The notes under the pieces are model-generated. The model worked only from the letters and a program-made list of their open reading frames with translations, was not told the origin of the DNA and did no database searches. From Gammaproteobacteria bacterium (GTDB lineage Bacteria > Pseudomonadota > Gammaproteobacteria > Steroidobacterales > Rariloculaceae), in assembly GCA_022826245.1 (NCBI GenBank), contig JAJDVG010000006.1:5001-69000 (forward strand): a stretch of 64,000 bases of DNA. Direction: 5' to 3'. The position numbers and the translations under genes were made by a program. Below, in pieces: positions 1 to 10,736 of this stretch; positions within the stretch are counted from its first letter, which is position 1; every line of letters starts with the position of its first letter.

Positions 1-1003
<1,003 letters not shown>

Positions 1004-1030
1004 ACGCTCGGCTTCGCCGCAAGGCACGCT

Positions 1031-2425
1031 ATGAAACCGAACACTGGCGGTATCCGCCACGATTTTCACGACCCCTGGCTCAAGGCTCGCTTGCAGCCAC
1101 GCCGCCGGCGCTGGTCGTGGGTTGCCATCGGAATCGCGCCCCTGCTCGCGGTCGTCGCGCTGCTGTTCGTCAGCGAGACCAATCTGTCGAAACTGCCCGC
1201 AGCGGACAGTCTGGCGCCCGAAGCGGCGATCCCGCAGGTCGCCCTCGCAGCGACCACGGCAGAAAGCGCCGCACCGTCCTTTGTCGGTCCCGAGCAGCAT
1301 CCGGAGCTTGTTGGCGGGCTCGGTGACGCTGCAATCGTCGATCTTCTCGTCGGGCGCGGCGATACCCTGGAGCTCCTGTTTCGCCGCAACGGCCTGAAGC
1401 TCGCCGACCTCGCCGAGATGACCGTACTGCCCGACGCGGCCGAGCATCTGCGCGTGCTCATGCCCGGCAACGAGATTCAGGTCGCGCACCGCGACGGCGC
1501 GGTCGTGTCGCTGATCCGTGAAATCGACGAGATCCTGCTGCTCGAGATCCGGCGCGGCGAAGGCGGCTTCGAGGCGGTCACGACTGCACGCGACTTCGAC
1601 GTCCGCACAGTCGAGGCCCACGGCGAGATCCGCACGTCACTGTTCGAAGCGGCCGTCGACGCCGGAGTTTCCGACGCCCTGACGATGGAAATGGCCGGAA
1701 TTTTCCAGTGGGACATCGACTTCATACAGGACGTTCGCAGTGGCGACACGTTCACCGTGATCCATGAGGAATTGTGGCGCGAGGGCGAGAAGCTGCGCAA
1801 CGGCAACATCCTGGCGGCGGAGTTCGTCAACCGCGGAACGCGATTTCGCGCTGCGCGCTACACCGATGCCGCCGGAACCACCGGCTACTACACGCCCGAG
1901 GGCCTGAGCGTGCGCAAGGCGTTCATGCGCGCGCCGGTCGAGTTCACGCGCATCAGTTCGAACTTCAACCCGAACCGCAGGCATCCCGTTCTCAACACGA
2001 TCCGCGCTCACCGAGGTGTCGACTACGCGGCGCCGACGGGAACGCCCGTCATGGCGGCAGGTGACGGCACGGTCGAGTTCCGGGGCAGGGACGGCGGCTA
2101 CGGCAACGTCGTCGTGCTCAGGCACGGCGGCAACGTCACGACACTCTACGCGCACTTGGCGCGTTTCGGCACGGCGCGCGTCGGCAGTCGCGTCCGGCAG
2201 GGCGACATCATCGGCCATGTCGGCAGTACAGGGCTCGCAACGGGGCCGCACCTGCACTACGAGTACAGGATCGCAGGCGTGCACAGGAATCCGCGTACGG
2301 TGCCGCTGCCGCCCGCCGATCCGATCCCGGCAGACTACAGGCAGGACTTCGAGGCGACGGCGGCTGCACTGTGGCGCCGGCTCGATGTCAACGCGCAGAC
2401 CGGGCTCGCCAGCGCCGCGGATTGA
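1031..2425 (+). CDS. Membrane-anchored M23 family murein endopeptidase
   Basis: A 464-residue protein of the MepM/YebA type. It has one N-terminal membrane segment (about residues 27-47), a LysM/OapA-like middle (VGRGDTLELLFRRNGLKLADL, PGNEIQV) and a C-terminal LytM/M23 zinc peptidase domain. The metal-binding motifs HRGVDYAAPTGTPV and GPHLHYEYR are intact, so cleavage of peptidoglycan cross-bridges in the periplasm is expected. The gene lies 33 bases before anmK, which recycles cell-wall sugars, and is divergent from tyrS; the same neighbourhood occurs in Pseudomonas. The exact bond cleaved is not shown by the sequence. Confidence 0.88.
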   Translation: MKPNTGGIRHDFHDPWLKARLQPRRRRWSWVAIGIAPLLAVVALLFVSETNLSKLPAADSLAPEAAIPQVALAATTAESAAPSFVGPEQHPELVGGLGDAAIVDLLVGRGDTLELLFRRNGLKLADLAEMTVLPDAAEHLRVLMPGNEIQVAHRDGAVVSLIREIDEILLLEIRRGEGGFEAVTTARDFDVRTVEAHGEIRTSLFEAAVDAGVSDALTMEMAGIFQWDIDFIQDVRSGDTFTVIHEELWREGEKLRNGNILAAEFVNRGTRFRAARYTDAAGTTGYYTPEGLSVRKAFMRAPVEFTRISSNFNPNRRHPVLNTIRAHRGVDYAAPTGTPVMAAGDGTVEFRGRDGGYGNVVVLRHGGNVTTLYAHLARFGTARVGSRVRQGDIIGHVGSTGLATGPHLHYEYRIAGVHRNPRTVPLPPADPIPADYRQDFEATAAALWRRLDVNAQTGLASAAD

Positions 2426-2458
2426 CCACGCCGTTCCGATAACGGGTACGCTTGCCCA

Positions 2459-3559
2459 ATGAGCGAGCTGTACGTCGGCCTGATTTCCGGTACCAGCATC
2501 GACGGTGTCGACGCCGTGCTCGTCACGTTCGGCGACCGCGATTGCAGACTCCTGCATTCGCGCACGACGCCGTATCCGCCGAAGCTCCGTGAACGCGTGC
2601 GTGCGCTGATCGACAACCCGACGACGACGGTCGCCGAAGTCGGTGCGGTCGACGTTGCGCTCGGGAGATTCTTCGCCCGCTGCGCCATCGAACTCATCGA
2701 CCAAGCCGATGTCGCCAGGGCGGACGTCAGGGCGATCGGGCACCACGGCCAGACGGTCTACCATGAGCCGAACGGCCCGGAACCATTCACGCTGCAACTC
2801 GGCGATCCGAACAGCCTGGCCGCCCGGACGGCTATCGCGACGATCGCCGATTTTCGCCGTCTGGACATGGCCTGCGGCGGACAGGGCGCACCGCTCGTGC
2901 CCGCGTTCCACGAGTGGCTGTTCGGCGCCGACGACGAGCTGCGCGTCGTGGTCAACATCGGCGGAATCGCCAACGTGACCGTGCTGGCGCCGGGCCGGCC
3001 GACGACCGGATTCGATACCGGGCCGGGCAATACGCTGCTCGACGGCTGGATCAGGCACTGCAGGCAGCGCGACCGGGACGAGGACGGCTGTTGGGCCGCC
3101 TCGGGCACCGTCAACGAAGCCTTGCTGGATCGCTTCCGAACGGAACCGTATTTCTCCCTCGCCCCGCCGAAGTCGACCGGCCGCGAGCTGTTCAACCTCG
3201 GCTGGATCGAGCGGCGTCTCGGCGATCCGGCTGACGTGCCGGACGACGCCGACGTCCAGGCTACGCTGGCCGAGTTGACCGCGGCAACGATTGCCGGCGC
3301 GCTGGACTCGATGCAGCCGCAGCGCCTGATCGTGTGCGGCGGCGGCGCCTACAACCGCGACCTGATCGCCCGTCTCGGCAAGCATGCGCAGTGCCCGGTC
3401 GAGTCGACCGACGCGTACGGGATCGCACCGGACTGGGTCGAAGCCGCGGCGTTCGCCTGGCTCGCGCGAGCGCGCCTCGCCGGGAGCCCCGGTAACGTGC
3501 CCACCGCAACCGGCGCCGACCGGGCTCTCGTCCTTGGCGGGGTTTGGCGAGGGGCGTAA
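2459..3559 (+). CDS. anmK: Anhydro-N-acetylmuramic acid kinase
   Basis: Phosphorylates 1,6-anhydro-MurNAc from recycled murein, opening the anhydro ring to give MurNAc-6-phosphate. At 366 residues it has the family length. ISGTSIDGVDAVL at the N-terminus is the ATP-binding signature, followed by GHHGQTVYHEP, NIGGIANVTVL and GFDTGPGNTLLDGWI. It lies directly behind the M23 peptidase gene and is probably cotranscribed. AmpD, which acts on the same anhydro-muropeptides, is encoded about 12 kb away, so both ends of the recycling route are in this window. Confidence 0.95.
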   Translation: MSELYVGLISGTSIDGVDAVLVTFGDRDCRLLHSRTTPYPPKLRERVRALIDNPTTTVAEVGAVDVALGRFFARCAIELIDQADVARADVRAIGHHGQTVYHEPNGPEPFTLQLGDPNSLAARTAIATIADFRRLDMACGGQGAPLVPAFHEWLFGADDELRVVVNIGGIANVTVLAPGRPTTGFDTGPGNTLLDGWIRHCRQRDRDEDGCWAASGTVNEALLDRFRTEPYFSLAPPKSTGRELFNLGWIERRLGDPADVPDDADVQATLAELTAATIAGALDSMQPQRLIVCGGGAYNRDLIARLGKHAQCPVESTDAYGIAPDWVEAAAFAWLARARLAGSPGNVPTATGADRALVLGGVWRGA

Positions 3560-3598
3560 CCGCGACTCGAATCGTATACTGTTCCTTTCGTCCTGAAC

Positions 3599-5698
3599 GT
3601 GCTGCGCGGCCGCCCGTCGATCGTGGATACCCCGAATCTCAAGTCGCCTGATTTCTACATCAATCGCGAGCATTCCCAGCTCGAGTTCAACAAGCGCGTG
3701 CTCCACCAGGCCAAGGACACGACGGTCCCGCTGCTCGAGCGGCTCAAGTTCCTGTGCATCACGTCGACGAATCAGGACGAGTTCTTCGAGATTCGCGTCG
3801 CGGGTCTCAAGCAGCGTGTCGAAGTCAGTTCGGCGCCGCGAGGCCCCGAACAGTTGAGCCCGGGGGAGGTATTGCGAACGATCCACCAGGTCACTGCCGA
3901 AATCGTCACGGAACAGTATCGCCTGTTGAACGATGTGTTGATGCCCGAGCTGGACGAGGAGGGCATTCGTTTCGTACGGCGCGACGACTGGACAACGGAG
4001 CAGCGCCTGTGGCTCGAGCAGCATTTCAAGGACGAGATCGTCCCGGTACTGAGCCCGACGACTCTCGATCCGACTCGGCCCTTTCCCCGCATTCTGAACA
4101 AGAGCCTCAACTTCATCGTCAGCCTCGACGGCCGTGACGCGTTCGGACGGCAATGCCGCCGCGCGATCGTCCAGGCGCCGCGTTCGCTGCCCCGATTGAT
4201 CCAGCTCCCGCACGAACTGACCGGAACGGGCGGGACGGACTTCGTGTTCCTGTCCTCGGTCATTCACGCCTTCGTCGATCAACTCTTCGCCGGCATCAGG
4301 ATCACCGGCTGCTTCCAGTTCCGCGTCACGCGCAACAGTGAACTCTACGTCGACGACGAGGATGTCGACGATCTCATTCGAGCGCTTGAAGGCGAGCTCT
4401 TCGAGAGCCGCTACGGCGACGAAGTGAGGCTCGAACTCGCGCACAACTGCCCGGACGAGCTGGCCGAGTATCTGCTCGAACACTTCCACCTCACCCACGA
4501 GGATCTTTACCGGGTTCCGGGGCCGGTCAACCTCAATCGGCTGCTCGCGGTCTGCGACCTCGTCGACCGCAAGGACCTCAAGTACCCACCGTTCACGCCA
4601 GGCCTGCCGAAGACGCTCGTGAACCTGAGCCCCTTCGAGGCGGCGCGGAAAGGCGACATCCTGCTGCACCATCCGTACGAATCCTTCGCCCCGGTCATGG
4701 ATTTCGTGCACCGGGCAGCCAACGACCCCGACGTCGTGGCGATCAAGCAGACGCTGTATCGAACGACACCCGACTCGCCGATCGTCGCAAGCCTCGTTTC
4801 GGCCGCCCGGGCGGGCAAGGAAGTCACCGTGCTTATAGAGCTTCGCGCGCGATTCGACGAGGCGGCGAACATCGAGCTCGCGACCAAGCTCCAGGAGGCC
4901 GGCGCGCACGTCGTCTACGGCGTCGTCGGCTACAAGACGCACTGCAAGATGATTCTCGTCGTTCGCAGGGAGTCGGGGCGGCTCCGGCGCTACGTGCATC
5001 TCGGCACCGGCAACTACCACCCGCAGACGGCGCGCATCTATACGGACTACGGCCTGTTGTCATCCAATCCGGAGTTCGGTGAGGACGTGCACCAGGTCTT
5101 CATGCAGCTCACGAGCCTGACGAAGGCGTCCGAGCTCAAGCTGCTGACCCAGTCGCCGTTCGCCCTGCAGACGAAACTGCTCGAGCTGATCGGCCGGGAG
5201 ACGGAGATGGCCATGGCCGGAGGCAGCGGCCGCATCGTTGCGAAAATCAATGCGCTCGTCGAGCCGGGCGTCATCCGGGCGCTCTACAAGGCTTCGATGG
5301 CCGGCGTAGGCGTTGATCTGATCGTGCGCGGCGTTTGCTGCCTCAGAGCCGGAATACCCGGCATATCCGACAACATCCGTGTCGTTTCGATCGTCGGCCG
5401 CTTTCTCGAGCACACGCGCTGCTATTACTTCGCGAACGGCGGCAAGCCGGAAGTCTATTGCGCGAGTGCCGACTGGATGGACCGGAACCTCTTCCGCCGC
5501 ATCGAGGTCGCCTTCCCGATCCTCGACGGGGAACTCAAGGCGCGGCTCATCGGCGATCTGGAAACCTGCCTGGCCGACAACTGCCAGGCCTGGGAACTCG
5601 AAGCCGACGGCAGCTACACTCGTATCGAGCGTTCGCAGGACGAGGAAGCAGTGTCCGCGCAAATGCGCATGCTCGCTCAGCTCGCCGAGGCCTCCTGA
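3599..5698 (+). CDS. ppk1: Polyphosphate kinase 1
   Basis: Makes inorganic polyphosphate from ATP through a phosphohistidine intermediate. The 699 residues match family length. N domain: INREHSQLEFNKRVL. The two catalytic-region histidines are seen in YKTHCKMILVV and RYVHLGTGNYHPQTARIYTDY, and VVAIKQTLYRT is typical of the C1 domain. The GTG at 3599 gives MLRGRPSIVDTPNL; a GTG at 3623 is an alternative, and E. coli PPK1 also starts shortly before the conserved helix. A -10-like TATACT lies at 3575-3580. The gene is convergent with ppx and their 3' ends overlap by 22 bases. Confidence 0.95.
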   Translation: MLRGRPSIVDTPNLKSPDFYINREHSQLEFNKRVLHQAKDTTVPLLERLKFLCITSTNQDEFFEIRVAGLKQRVEVSSAPRGPEQLSPGEVLRTIHQVTAEIVTEQYRLLNDVLMPELDEEGIRFVRRDDWTTEQRLWLEQHFKDEIVPVLSPTTLDPTRPFPRILNKSLNFIVSLDGRDAFGRQCRRAIVQAPRSLPRLIQLPHELTGTGGTDFVFLSSVIHAFVDQLFAGIRITGCFQFRVTRNSELYVDDEDVDDLIRALEGELFESRYGDEVRLELAHNCPDELAEYLLEHFHLTHEDLYRVPGPVNLNRLLAVCDLVDRKDLKYPPFTPGLPKTLVNLSPFEAARKGDILLHHPYESFAPVMDFVHRAANDPDVVAIKQTLYRTTPDSPIVASLVSAARAGKEVTVLIELRARFDEAANIELATKLQEAGAHVVYGVVGYKTHCKMILVVRRESGRLRRYVHLGTGNYHPQTARIYTDYGLLSSNPEFGEDVHQVFMQLTSLTKASELKLLTQSPFALQTKLLELIGRETEMAMAGGSGRIVAKINALVEPGVIRALYKASMAGVGVDLIVRGVCCLRAGIPGISDNIRVVSIVGRFLEHTRCYYFANGGKPEVYCASADWMDRNLFRRIEVAFPILDGELKARLIGDLETCLADNCQAWELEADGSYTRIERSQDEEAVSAQMRMLAQLAEAS

Positions 5699-7182
5699 AC
5701 GGCCGCCAGCGTCCCGAGACTCAGTTCGAACCCGCGGGTCTCAAGCCAGGCCTGTTCCTGGCCGAGATCGGCCTGGGTCAGCGCGTTCTCGGCATACCAC
5801 GTGCGCGGCAGCAGCACCTTCAAGCCATCGGGCTCGCAGACCAGTCCGAGGTCGGGCAGCCTGACGGAGCTGCGCGTGCGGTTGAGCAGGACCGCGAGTC
5901 TTAGCAGCACGATGAGTCTGAACAGCGGTACGCGCCAGCTTTCCGGCAACGCGTCGAGCGACATGCCGTCCAGTTTGCGGCGATGGCAGGCAACGAGCTT
6001 CGCGACGAGCCGCTGTTCGAGGTGGGCGAACCCCGCCATGTCGGCGTTCGCGAGCAGGTAGCCGCCATGGTCGTGGTAGCGGGCGTGGGCGATATCGAGT
6101 CCGACCTCGTGCAGCCGCGCCGCCCAGCGCAGCAGCGGGCGCGACTGCGCGCCGTCGAGCTGCCACTGCCGCTCGACCTTGTCGAGCAACGCCAGCGCCG
6201 TCGTCTCCACGCGGCGGGCCTGCTCTTCGTCGACGTGGTAACGCTGCTGCATCGCCTGTACGGAAAGCTCGCGCGGGTCGTGGTGATGCATCCGGCCGAA
6301 CATGTCGTACAGCAGGCCCTCGCGCAGCGAGCCGTCGGTCACTTCCATGCGGTCGATCGACAGGCTGTTCATGATCTCGGCCAGGATCGCGATGCCGCCC
6401 GGAAAGACCGGCGTGCGATCCGCCGACAGGCCCGGCAGATCGAGATTCTCGATGCGCCGCGCCGCGATCATCTCGTCGATGAGCGTCTCGACCGAACCGA
6501 GCGTCACGCCGCGCTCCACGAGCCCCATCTGCTGTGCGATCTCGGCGGCCGCTCTGATCGTGCCGGAAGAGCCGATCGCCCGGCTCCAGCCGAGGCGCCG
6601 AAACGTCGTGCAGATCGGGCGCAGTTCGAGCTGGGCCGCGAGTCGCGCACGATCGAACCGTTTTCTGCTGAGTTTGCCGTTGCTGAAGAACCTGTTGCTC
6701 AGACGAACGCAACCGAGCGACAGACTCCCCATCCTCCGCGGCTCGCGACCCTCGCCGATGATGAGTTCCGTGCTGCCCCCGCCGATGTCGACGACTAGGT
6801 TCGTGGCGGCTTCGCTGCCGATGTGGTAGGCGACGCCGAGATAGATCAGGCGCGCCTCTTCCATGCCGGAAACGACCTCGACGGGGTGACCCAGCACGGA
6901 TTCGGCGGCTGCAAGGAAGCTGTAGGCATTGCGGGCCTTGCGCAGCGTGTTCGTACCGACGACACGCACGTTGCTCGCGTGCATGTCGCGCAGCCGCTGC
7001 CCGAAGCGCCGCAAGCAGCCCAGCGCCCTGTCCTGTGACGGGTTGTCGAGATAGCCATCGCTGTTGAGCCCCGACGCGAAGCGGACCATTTCGCGCAGGC
7101 GGTCGAGAATGACGAACTGGCCGTGGTGCAGCCGGGCTACGACCATGTGGAAACTGTTCGAACCGAGATCGACGGCCGCCAT
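5677..7182 (-). CDS. ppx: Exopolyphosphatase, Ppx/GppA family
   Basis: Hydrolyses polyphosphate (or pppGpp) in the cytoplasm, opposing PPK1. The ASKHA-fold phosphate loops are clear: AAVDLGSNSFHMVVARL at the N-terminus and VDIGGGSTELIIGEG further in, with SSGTIRAA, then an HD-like C-terminal region (ARLHEVGLDIAHARYHDHGGYL). I chose ATG 7182, giving 501 residues. A TTG at 7227 would add a short N-terminal extension like that of E. coli Ppx, and neither start has a good ribosome site. The reading frame continues into erpA, so a start above 7250 is unlikely. Ppx and GppA cannot be separated with certainty by eye; the ppk1 partner favours Ppx. Confidence 0.9.
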   Translation of the reverse strand: MAAVDLGSNSFHMVVARLHHGQFVILDRLREMVRFASGLNSDGYLDNPSQDRALGCLRRFGQRLRDMHASNVRVVGTNTLRKARNAYSFLAAAESVLGHPVEVVSGMEEARLIYLGVAYHIGSEAATNLVVDIGGGSTELIIGEGREPRRMGSLSLGCVRLSNRFFSNGKLSRKRFDRARLAAQLELRPICTTFRRLGWSRAIGSSGTIRAAAEIAQQMGLVERGVTLGSVETLIDEMIAARRIENLDLPGLSADRTPVFPGGIAILAEIMNSLSIDRMEVTDGSLREGLLYDMFGRMHHHDPRELSVQAMQQRYHVDEEQARRVETTALALLDKVERQWQLDGAQSRPLLRWAARLHEVGLDIAHARYHDHGGYLLANADMAGFAHLEQRLVAKLVACHRRKLDGMSLDALPESWRVPLFRLIVLLRLAVLLNRTRSSVRLPDLGLVCEPDGLKVLLPRTWYAENALTQADLGQEQAWLETRGFELSLGTLAAVQEASAS

Positions 7183-7249
7183 GATTTCGGCGGGCCTGTC
7201 CGAGGGCGTTTTGACCGTCGGGAACAATTGTCGTTGCAGGCGATCCGGG

Positions 7250-7606
7250 TCAGACGGAGAACGAGGAACCGCAACCGCAGGTCGTGGTCGCGTTCGGATT
7301 GCGGATGATGAACTGGGCGCCGGAAAGATCTTCCCGATAATCGATCTCCGCACCCGTCAGGTACTGAACGCTCAACGGATCGATCAGCAGCGTCACGCCG
7401 CCGTTCTCGATCTCGGTGTCGCCATCCTGGATCTGCTCGTCGAACGTGAAGCCGTACTGGAACCCCGAGCATCCGCCGCCCTGGATGTAGACGCGGAGCT
7501 TGAGCTCGGGATTGCCTTCCTGATCGATGAGTTCGCCGACCTTGTGCGCAGCCGCATCCGTGAAGTTAAGCGCCTGCTCGTGGTCTGCCCAACGCGGTTC
7601 GTTCAT
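7250..7606 (-). CDS. erpA: A-type iron-sulfur insertion protein ErpA
   Basis: A 118-residue A-type carrier that hands Fe-S clusters to apoproteins. The three conserved cysteines are present: one in [12 protein letters not shown] and two in the C-terminal CGCGSSFSV. The acidic, LTFTD-like N-terminus ([16 protein letters not shown]) is typical of ErpA. It sits four bases downstream of the bactofilin stop on the same strand and reads towards ppx. In Pseudomonas the gene also sits beside anmK, which supports ErpA rather than IscA. Confidence 0.93.
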   Translation of the reverse strand: MNEPRWADHEQALNFTDAAAHKVGELIDQEGNPELKLRVYIQGGGCSGFQYGFTFDEQIQDGDTEIENGGVTLLIDPLSVQYLTGAEIDYREDLSGAQFIIRNPNATTTCGCGSSFSV

Positions 7607-7610
7607 GCGG

Positions 7611-8096
7611 CTACTCTCCGACTACGTTGATCTTGGATACACGCGGGGTCTGCTGCCGCGCGTCCGTCGGCGGTTCGACCTCGTCAGTTGTGGCCCTGCT
7701 CGAGTCCGGATCGTCCCGTGCGGCCTGCGTCACGGCTTTCGCGCTCGTGCGAACGAGCTTGCCGTTGACCTCGGCGCCGACCTCGATTCCGATCAACTTG
7801 TACCTGACGTTGCCGTCGACCCGCGCCTTGGCGCCGAGTTCCAGTCTTTCCAATGCGTACACGTCGCCCTTGACCTTGCCGTTCAGCAGCACATGCGGGG
7901 CGGTAACCACGCCCTGCACGCTGCCCCGCTCGCTGATGCTCAACACCGAACTCTTGTTGCCGACGGCCTTGATGTCGCCGTTGACATTGCCATCGATGTG
8001 CAAGCCGCCGCTGAACTCGATGTTGCCGGTGACCTTCGTACCGGCGCCGACGAGCGTGCCGATCGACGATGATGGGCGCTTGTTCCTACCGAGCAT
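7611..8096 (-). CDS. Bactofilin family protein
   Basis: A 161-residue protein with a central right-handed beta-helix of the bactofilin (DUF583) family: repeated short strands from about residues 12 to 110 ([30 protein letters not shown] ... [29 protein letters not shown]). The C-terminal 50 residues are charged and probably disordered. Bactofilins polymerise without nucleotide and help with cell shape and envelope positioning. The gene lies between DUF6776 and erpA with gaps of 13 and 4 bases, so all three are probably one transcript. M23 peptidases are frequent functional partners of bactofilins, and one is encoded 5 kb away. Confidence 0.88.
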   Translation of the reverse strand: MLGRNKRPSSSIGTLVGAGTKVTGNIEFSGGLHIDGNVNGDIKAVGNKSSVLSISERGSVQGVVTAPHVLLNGKVKGDVYALERLELGAKARVDGNVRYKLIGIEVGAEVNGKLVRTSAKAVTQAARDDPDSSRATTDEVEPPTDARQQTPRVSKINVVGE

Positions 8097-8109
8097 ATGC
8101 CGAACTCCG

Positions 8110-8817
8110 CTATTGGCTGCCGACGACCGACCACTGAAAACGCTGTGTCACGGGATCGCCTGGAGGACTCGTCGGCCGGATCGATACTTCCACGATGTCA
8201 GGTTCGAATCCCGCTGGCAAGACCATCTGCCGCTCGAAATTCTGGAAGTATCGAAACTCATATGCAAGGACCTCCGTCGCGCCGTCGGCGGCAAGTTGTC
8301 GGAGACCGAATTCCGCGGGCTCGCCGCCGATGGCGCCGGTCATCGTGACCTCGGCCGTGCCCCTGACCTGATCGGTGTGGATGATCGCCTGGACCAGCAT
8401 CAGTCTCAGCACGTGACGGCCTTCCGGACCGATCGGTCGAACCTCGAGATTCTGGATGCGCAAGCCCGCCACGCCGTCCTCGGGCGATACGATCCCCCGG
8501 TAGAACGCAAGCTCCTCCTCGCTGGCCTGCAGTTGTGCCTGCAGCGAGCCGAGGTCCCCTTCGACCTGAGCGTAGGTCGCCCGGTCGATCTCGCGCGACG
8601 TTTCCAGAATGGCGATCTGGCGCCTGAGTTCCTCGATGGTGTAATCGAGTTCCGCCGCCTGCCGCTCGAAGTCGGCAACCTGACGCCGATGATCGAGAAT
8701 CGAGTAACCGGACTGATACCGTCCGAGTTCGTAGCTCAAATAGATGGCCGCGCCGATCAACAGGACCGCGACGCCGCGGATCAGCATCCCGACGCCGGTC
8801 TTTCGATCCGGATTCAT
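8110..8817 (-). CDS. DUF6776-like membrane coiled-coil protein
   Basis: 235 residues. An N-terminal membrane helix (about residues 11-29, MLIRGVAVLLIGAAIYLSYELGR) is followed by a coiled coil over about residues 40-105 (DFERQAAELDYTIEELRRQIAILETSREIDRATYAQVEGDLGSLQAQLQ) and a C-terminal beta-rich domain. This matches the DUF6776 family often found beside erpA or bactofilin in gammaproteobacteria. Function is unknown. The single-span, coiled-coil layout and the partner gene suggest an inner-membrane scaffold, which is inference. Confidence 0.75.
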   Translation of the reverse strand: MNPDRKTGVGMLIRGVAVLLIGAAIYLSYELGRYQSGYSILDHRRQVADFERQAAELDYTIEELRRQIAILETSREIDRATYAQVEGDLGSLQAQLQASEEELAFYRGIVSPEDGVAGLRIQNLEVRPIGPEGRHVLRLMLVQAIIHTDQVRGTAEVTMTGAIGGEPAEFGLRQLAADGATEVLAYEFRYFQNFERQMVLPAGFEPDIVEVSIRPTSPPGDPVTQRFQWSVVGSQ

Positions 8818-8888
8818 CGGTCCATCAGCCTCCCGGATTTGGCTGCCGTAATTCCCACGAACACGCGTTCAGCAACCCGGCTCAAGGG

Positions 8889-9416
8889 TCAGGTTCCGCG
8901 CCGCCCGGCGTTCTGGCCCTGAGCGGCCGCTTGCTTGCCGGGAAACGCGAGCGGCCAGAGTTCGGTAAGCGCTTTCTGGTAGACGCGCCGCTTGAAGTAG
9001 ATCACCTCCCTGACGGGCTGCCAGTAGTCCACCCACCGGCAGCGGTCGAATTCGGGCTGTTCGCCCCGGTCGAAACGCAGCGCTTCCGGGTTGCTGAGCA
9101 GGTGGAGCAGGAACCAGCGCTGCTTCTGGCCGACGCACAGCGGGCTGCTGTCGCGGCGGATGTAGCGCCCGGGCAGGCGGTAACGCAGCCAGTCGCGCGT
9201 GGCGCCCACGACATCGACATCGTCAGGTTCAAGGCCGACTTCTTCCCTGAGTTCCCGGTACATGGCGTCCTCGATGGGCTCGTCCCGGCCCACACCGCCC
9301 TGCGGGAACTGCCAGCCGCTCTGCCCGCGTCGCCCGGCGATCAGTACCTGCCCGCGACCGTCGGTGATGATCATCCCGACATTGGCGCGATACCCGTGTT
9401 CGTCGATGAAGTCCAT
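8889..9416 (-). CDS. rppH: RNA pyrophosphohydrolase
   Basis: NUDIX hydrolase that removes pyrophosphate from 5'-triphosphorylated mRNA to start decay. The complete NUDIX box is visible (GGVGRDEPIEDAMYRELREEVGL), preceded by the family signature YRANVGMII and RGQSGWQFPQGG. ATG 9416 gives MDFIDEHGYRANVG, matching known RppH starts, and 175 residues. The reading frame is open further upstream to 9461, but that would add an unusual leader. It is on the same strand as tyrA, 115 bases away. Confidence 0.92.
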   Translation of the reverse strand: MDFIDEHGYRANVGMIITDGRGQVLIAGRRGQSGWQFPQGGVGRDEPIEDAMYRELREEVGLEPDDVDVVGATRDWLRYRLPGRYIRRDSSPLCVGQKQRWFLLHLLSNPEALRFDRGEQPEFDRCRWVDYWQPVREVIYFKRRVYQKALTELWPLAFPGKQAAAQGQNAGRRGT

Positions 9417-9531
9417 ATCGCGGTGAATGACGCTTCGGCCGTGCGGCTTGCCGATCTGCACCCGCCGATCATAAGCGATTTGCGACCGTCGCGCGGATGC
9501 CAGCCGAATGCGGCCCTTGCCCGCGGTCGAG

Positions 9532-10620
9532 TCAATCGCGGCTTTGCAGGTAGCGGCGCCCGGCCTCCATCAACTCGGCGAAACCGGCGGAATCGCGCTG
9601 CTCGACCAGTCGCCGGATACGTTCCGTTGCCTCGCCGAGGGCCTCGAGCGCGGCGCCGCCGTAGTCGTTCAGCGCCTGGATCTCGAAGTACAGATGCGGA
9701 TTATCGCTCGCGACGAGGCTTGCGACCTTGAGCTGCTCGTCGAACGTCGTGCTCGACAGCGTCCTGAGCCGTGGAACGAGTTCGCCGCTCTCCGCGAGCG
9801 CCGTGAAGAACGCCAGGTTCAGGGCATGCGACAGGCCGAGCACGTAGGCGATGAGGCGGTCGTGCTCGTCGAGCGTCATGTCGATGAGCTCGGCCATCGT
9901 GGACGCGAACAGTGCGCGCGCTTCGGCGGTCGCTTCAGGGACGCCGGCATCGACGAACACCACATGGCGCCCGGAGAGCAACCGGATCTCCGGGCCGAAC
10001 ATCGGATGGATGGAGGCGACCCGGCAGCCGGCGTCGACGAGCCGTGCAAGGCCTTCCCTGAGCGGCGTCTTCAACGAGCCGATGTCGACGACGAGCCCCG
10101 GCGGGCGCCGTTCGGCGAGCGTGCCAAGCACTTCGGCCGCCGTCCTGATCGGCGTCGCGACGACGATGAGCTCGTGGTCGAGTTCAACGCTCCGCCAGTC
10201 GCCGATGTTGCGCGGACCCGCGCCGGCTTCGGCAGGGTCCGCAATCTCTACGTCGTAACCCTGCGAACCCAGGAACGCCGCAAACCAGCGGCCCATCTTG
10301 CCCGCGCCGCCGATGATGAGCGCGCGTTTGCCCGCGCCGCTGGTCTGGGAGGCGACACGCGTGCGTTCCTGCTGGGTGAGCGACGAGCGGATGAGCGCGG
10401 TCATGATGTTCTCGGCGAGCTCCGGTTCGACGCCGAGCTCGACCGCGTGGTCGCGCGCACCTTTCAAGACTTCGCGCTCGCGCTCATAATCGCGCGTCGG
10501 TACGGCCGTCTCCATCTTGTGCGCGCCGACTTCGGCAACCATGCGCTGGCGGTCCGCGACGAGCGCGATGAGTTGGCGGTCTATGCTTGTCAGGCGCCGG
10601 CGTAGCTGGTCGAGTGTCAT
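9532..10620 (-). CDS. tyrA: Bifunctional chorismate mutase / prephenate dehydrogenase (T-protein)
   Basis: Two steps of tyrosine synthesis in one 362-residue chain. The N-terminal AroQ-type chorismate mutase helices ([33 protein letters not shown]) cover about residues 3-90. The prephenate dehydrogenase domain begins at [30 protein letters not shown] with the NAD(P)-binding glycines, then IHPMFGPEI and [16 protein letters not shown]. This fusion is typical of gammaproteobacteria. It is divergent from fghA with 116 bases between them. Confidence 0.95.
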   Translation of the reverse strand: MTLDQLRRRLTSIDRQLIALVADRQRMVAEVGAHKMETAVPTRDYEREREVLKGARDHAVELGVEPELAENIMTALIRSSLTQQERTRVASQTSGAGKRALIIGGAGKMGRWFAAFLGSQGYDVEIADPAEAGAGPRNIGDWRSVELDHELIVVATPIRTAAEVLGTLAERRPPGLVVDIGSLKTPLREGLARLVDAGCRVASIHPMFGPEIRLLSGRHVVFVDAGVPEATAEARALFASTMAELIDMTLDEHDRLIAYVLGLSHALNLAFFTALAESGELVPRLRTLSSTTFDEQLKVASLVASDNPHLYFEIQALNDYGGAALEALGEATERIRRLVEQRDSAGFAELMEAGRRYLQSRD

Positions 10621-10736
10621 GCGCGGTCTCCGTGGAAGCGGTTTGTACTCGCCCTGCCTCGCCAGTGCAAGGCGGGCGCGTCAGGAGTCGGGTACCTTAC
10701 GCTTGCGGCCGGGCAGGGCGACACGGCGAAGGAGTC

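Noticed and set aside
1637-5020. Very long open frame antisense to the M23, anmK and ppk1 genes
   Set aside because: High GC content leaves long stop-free antisense frames; the sense strand encodes three clearly recognised proteins with intact motifs.
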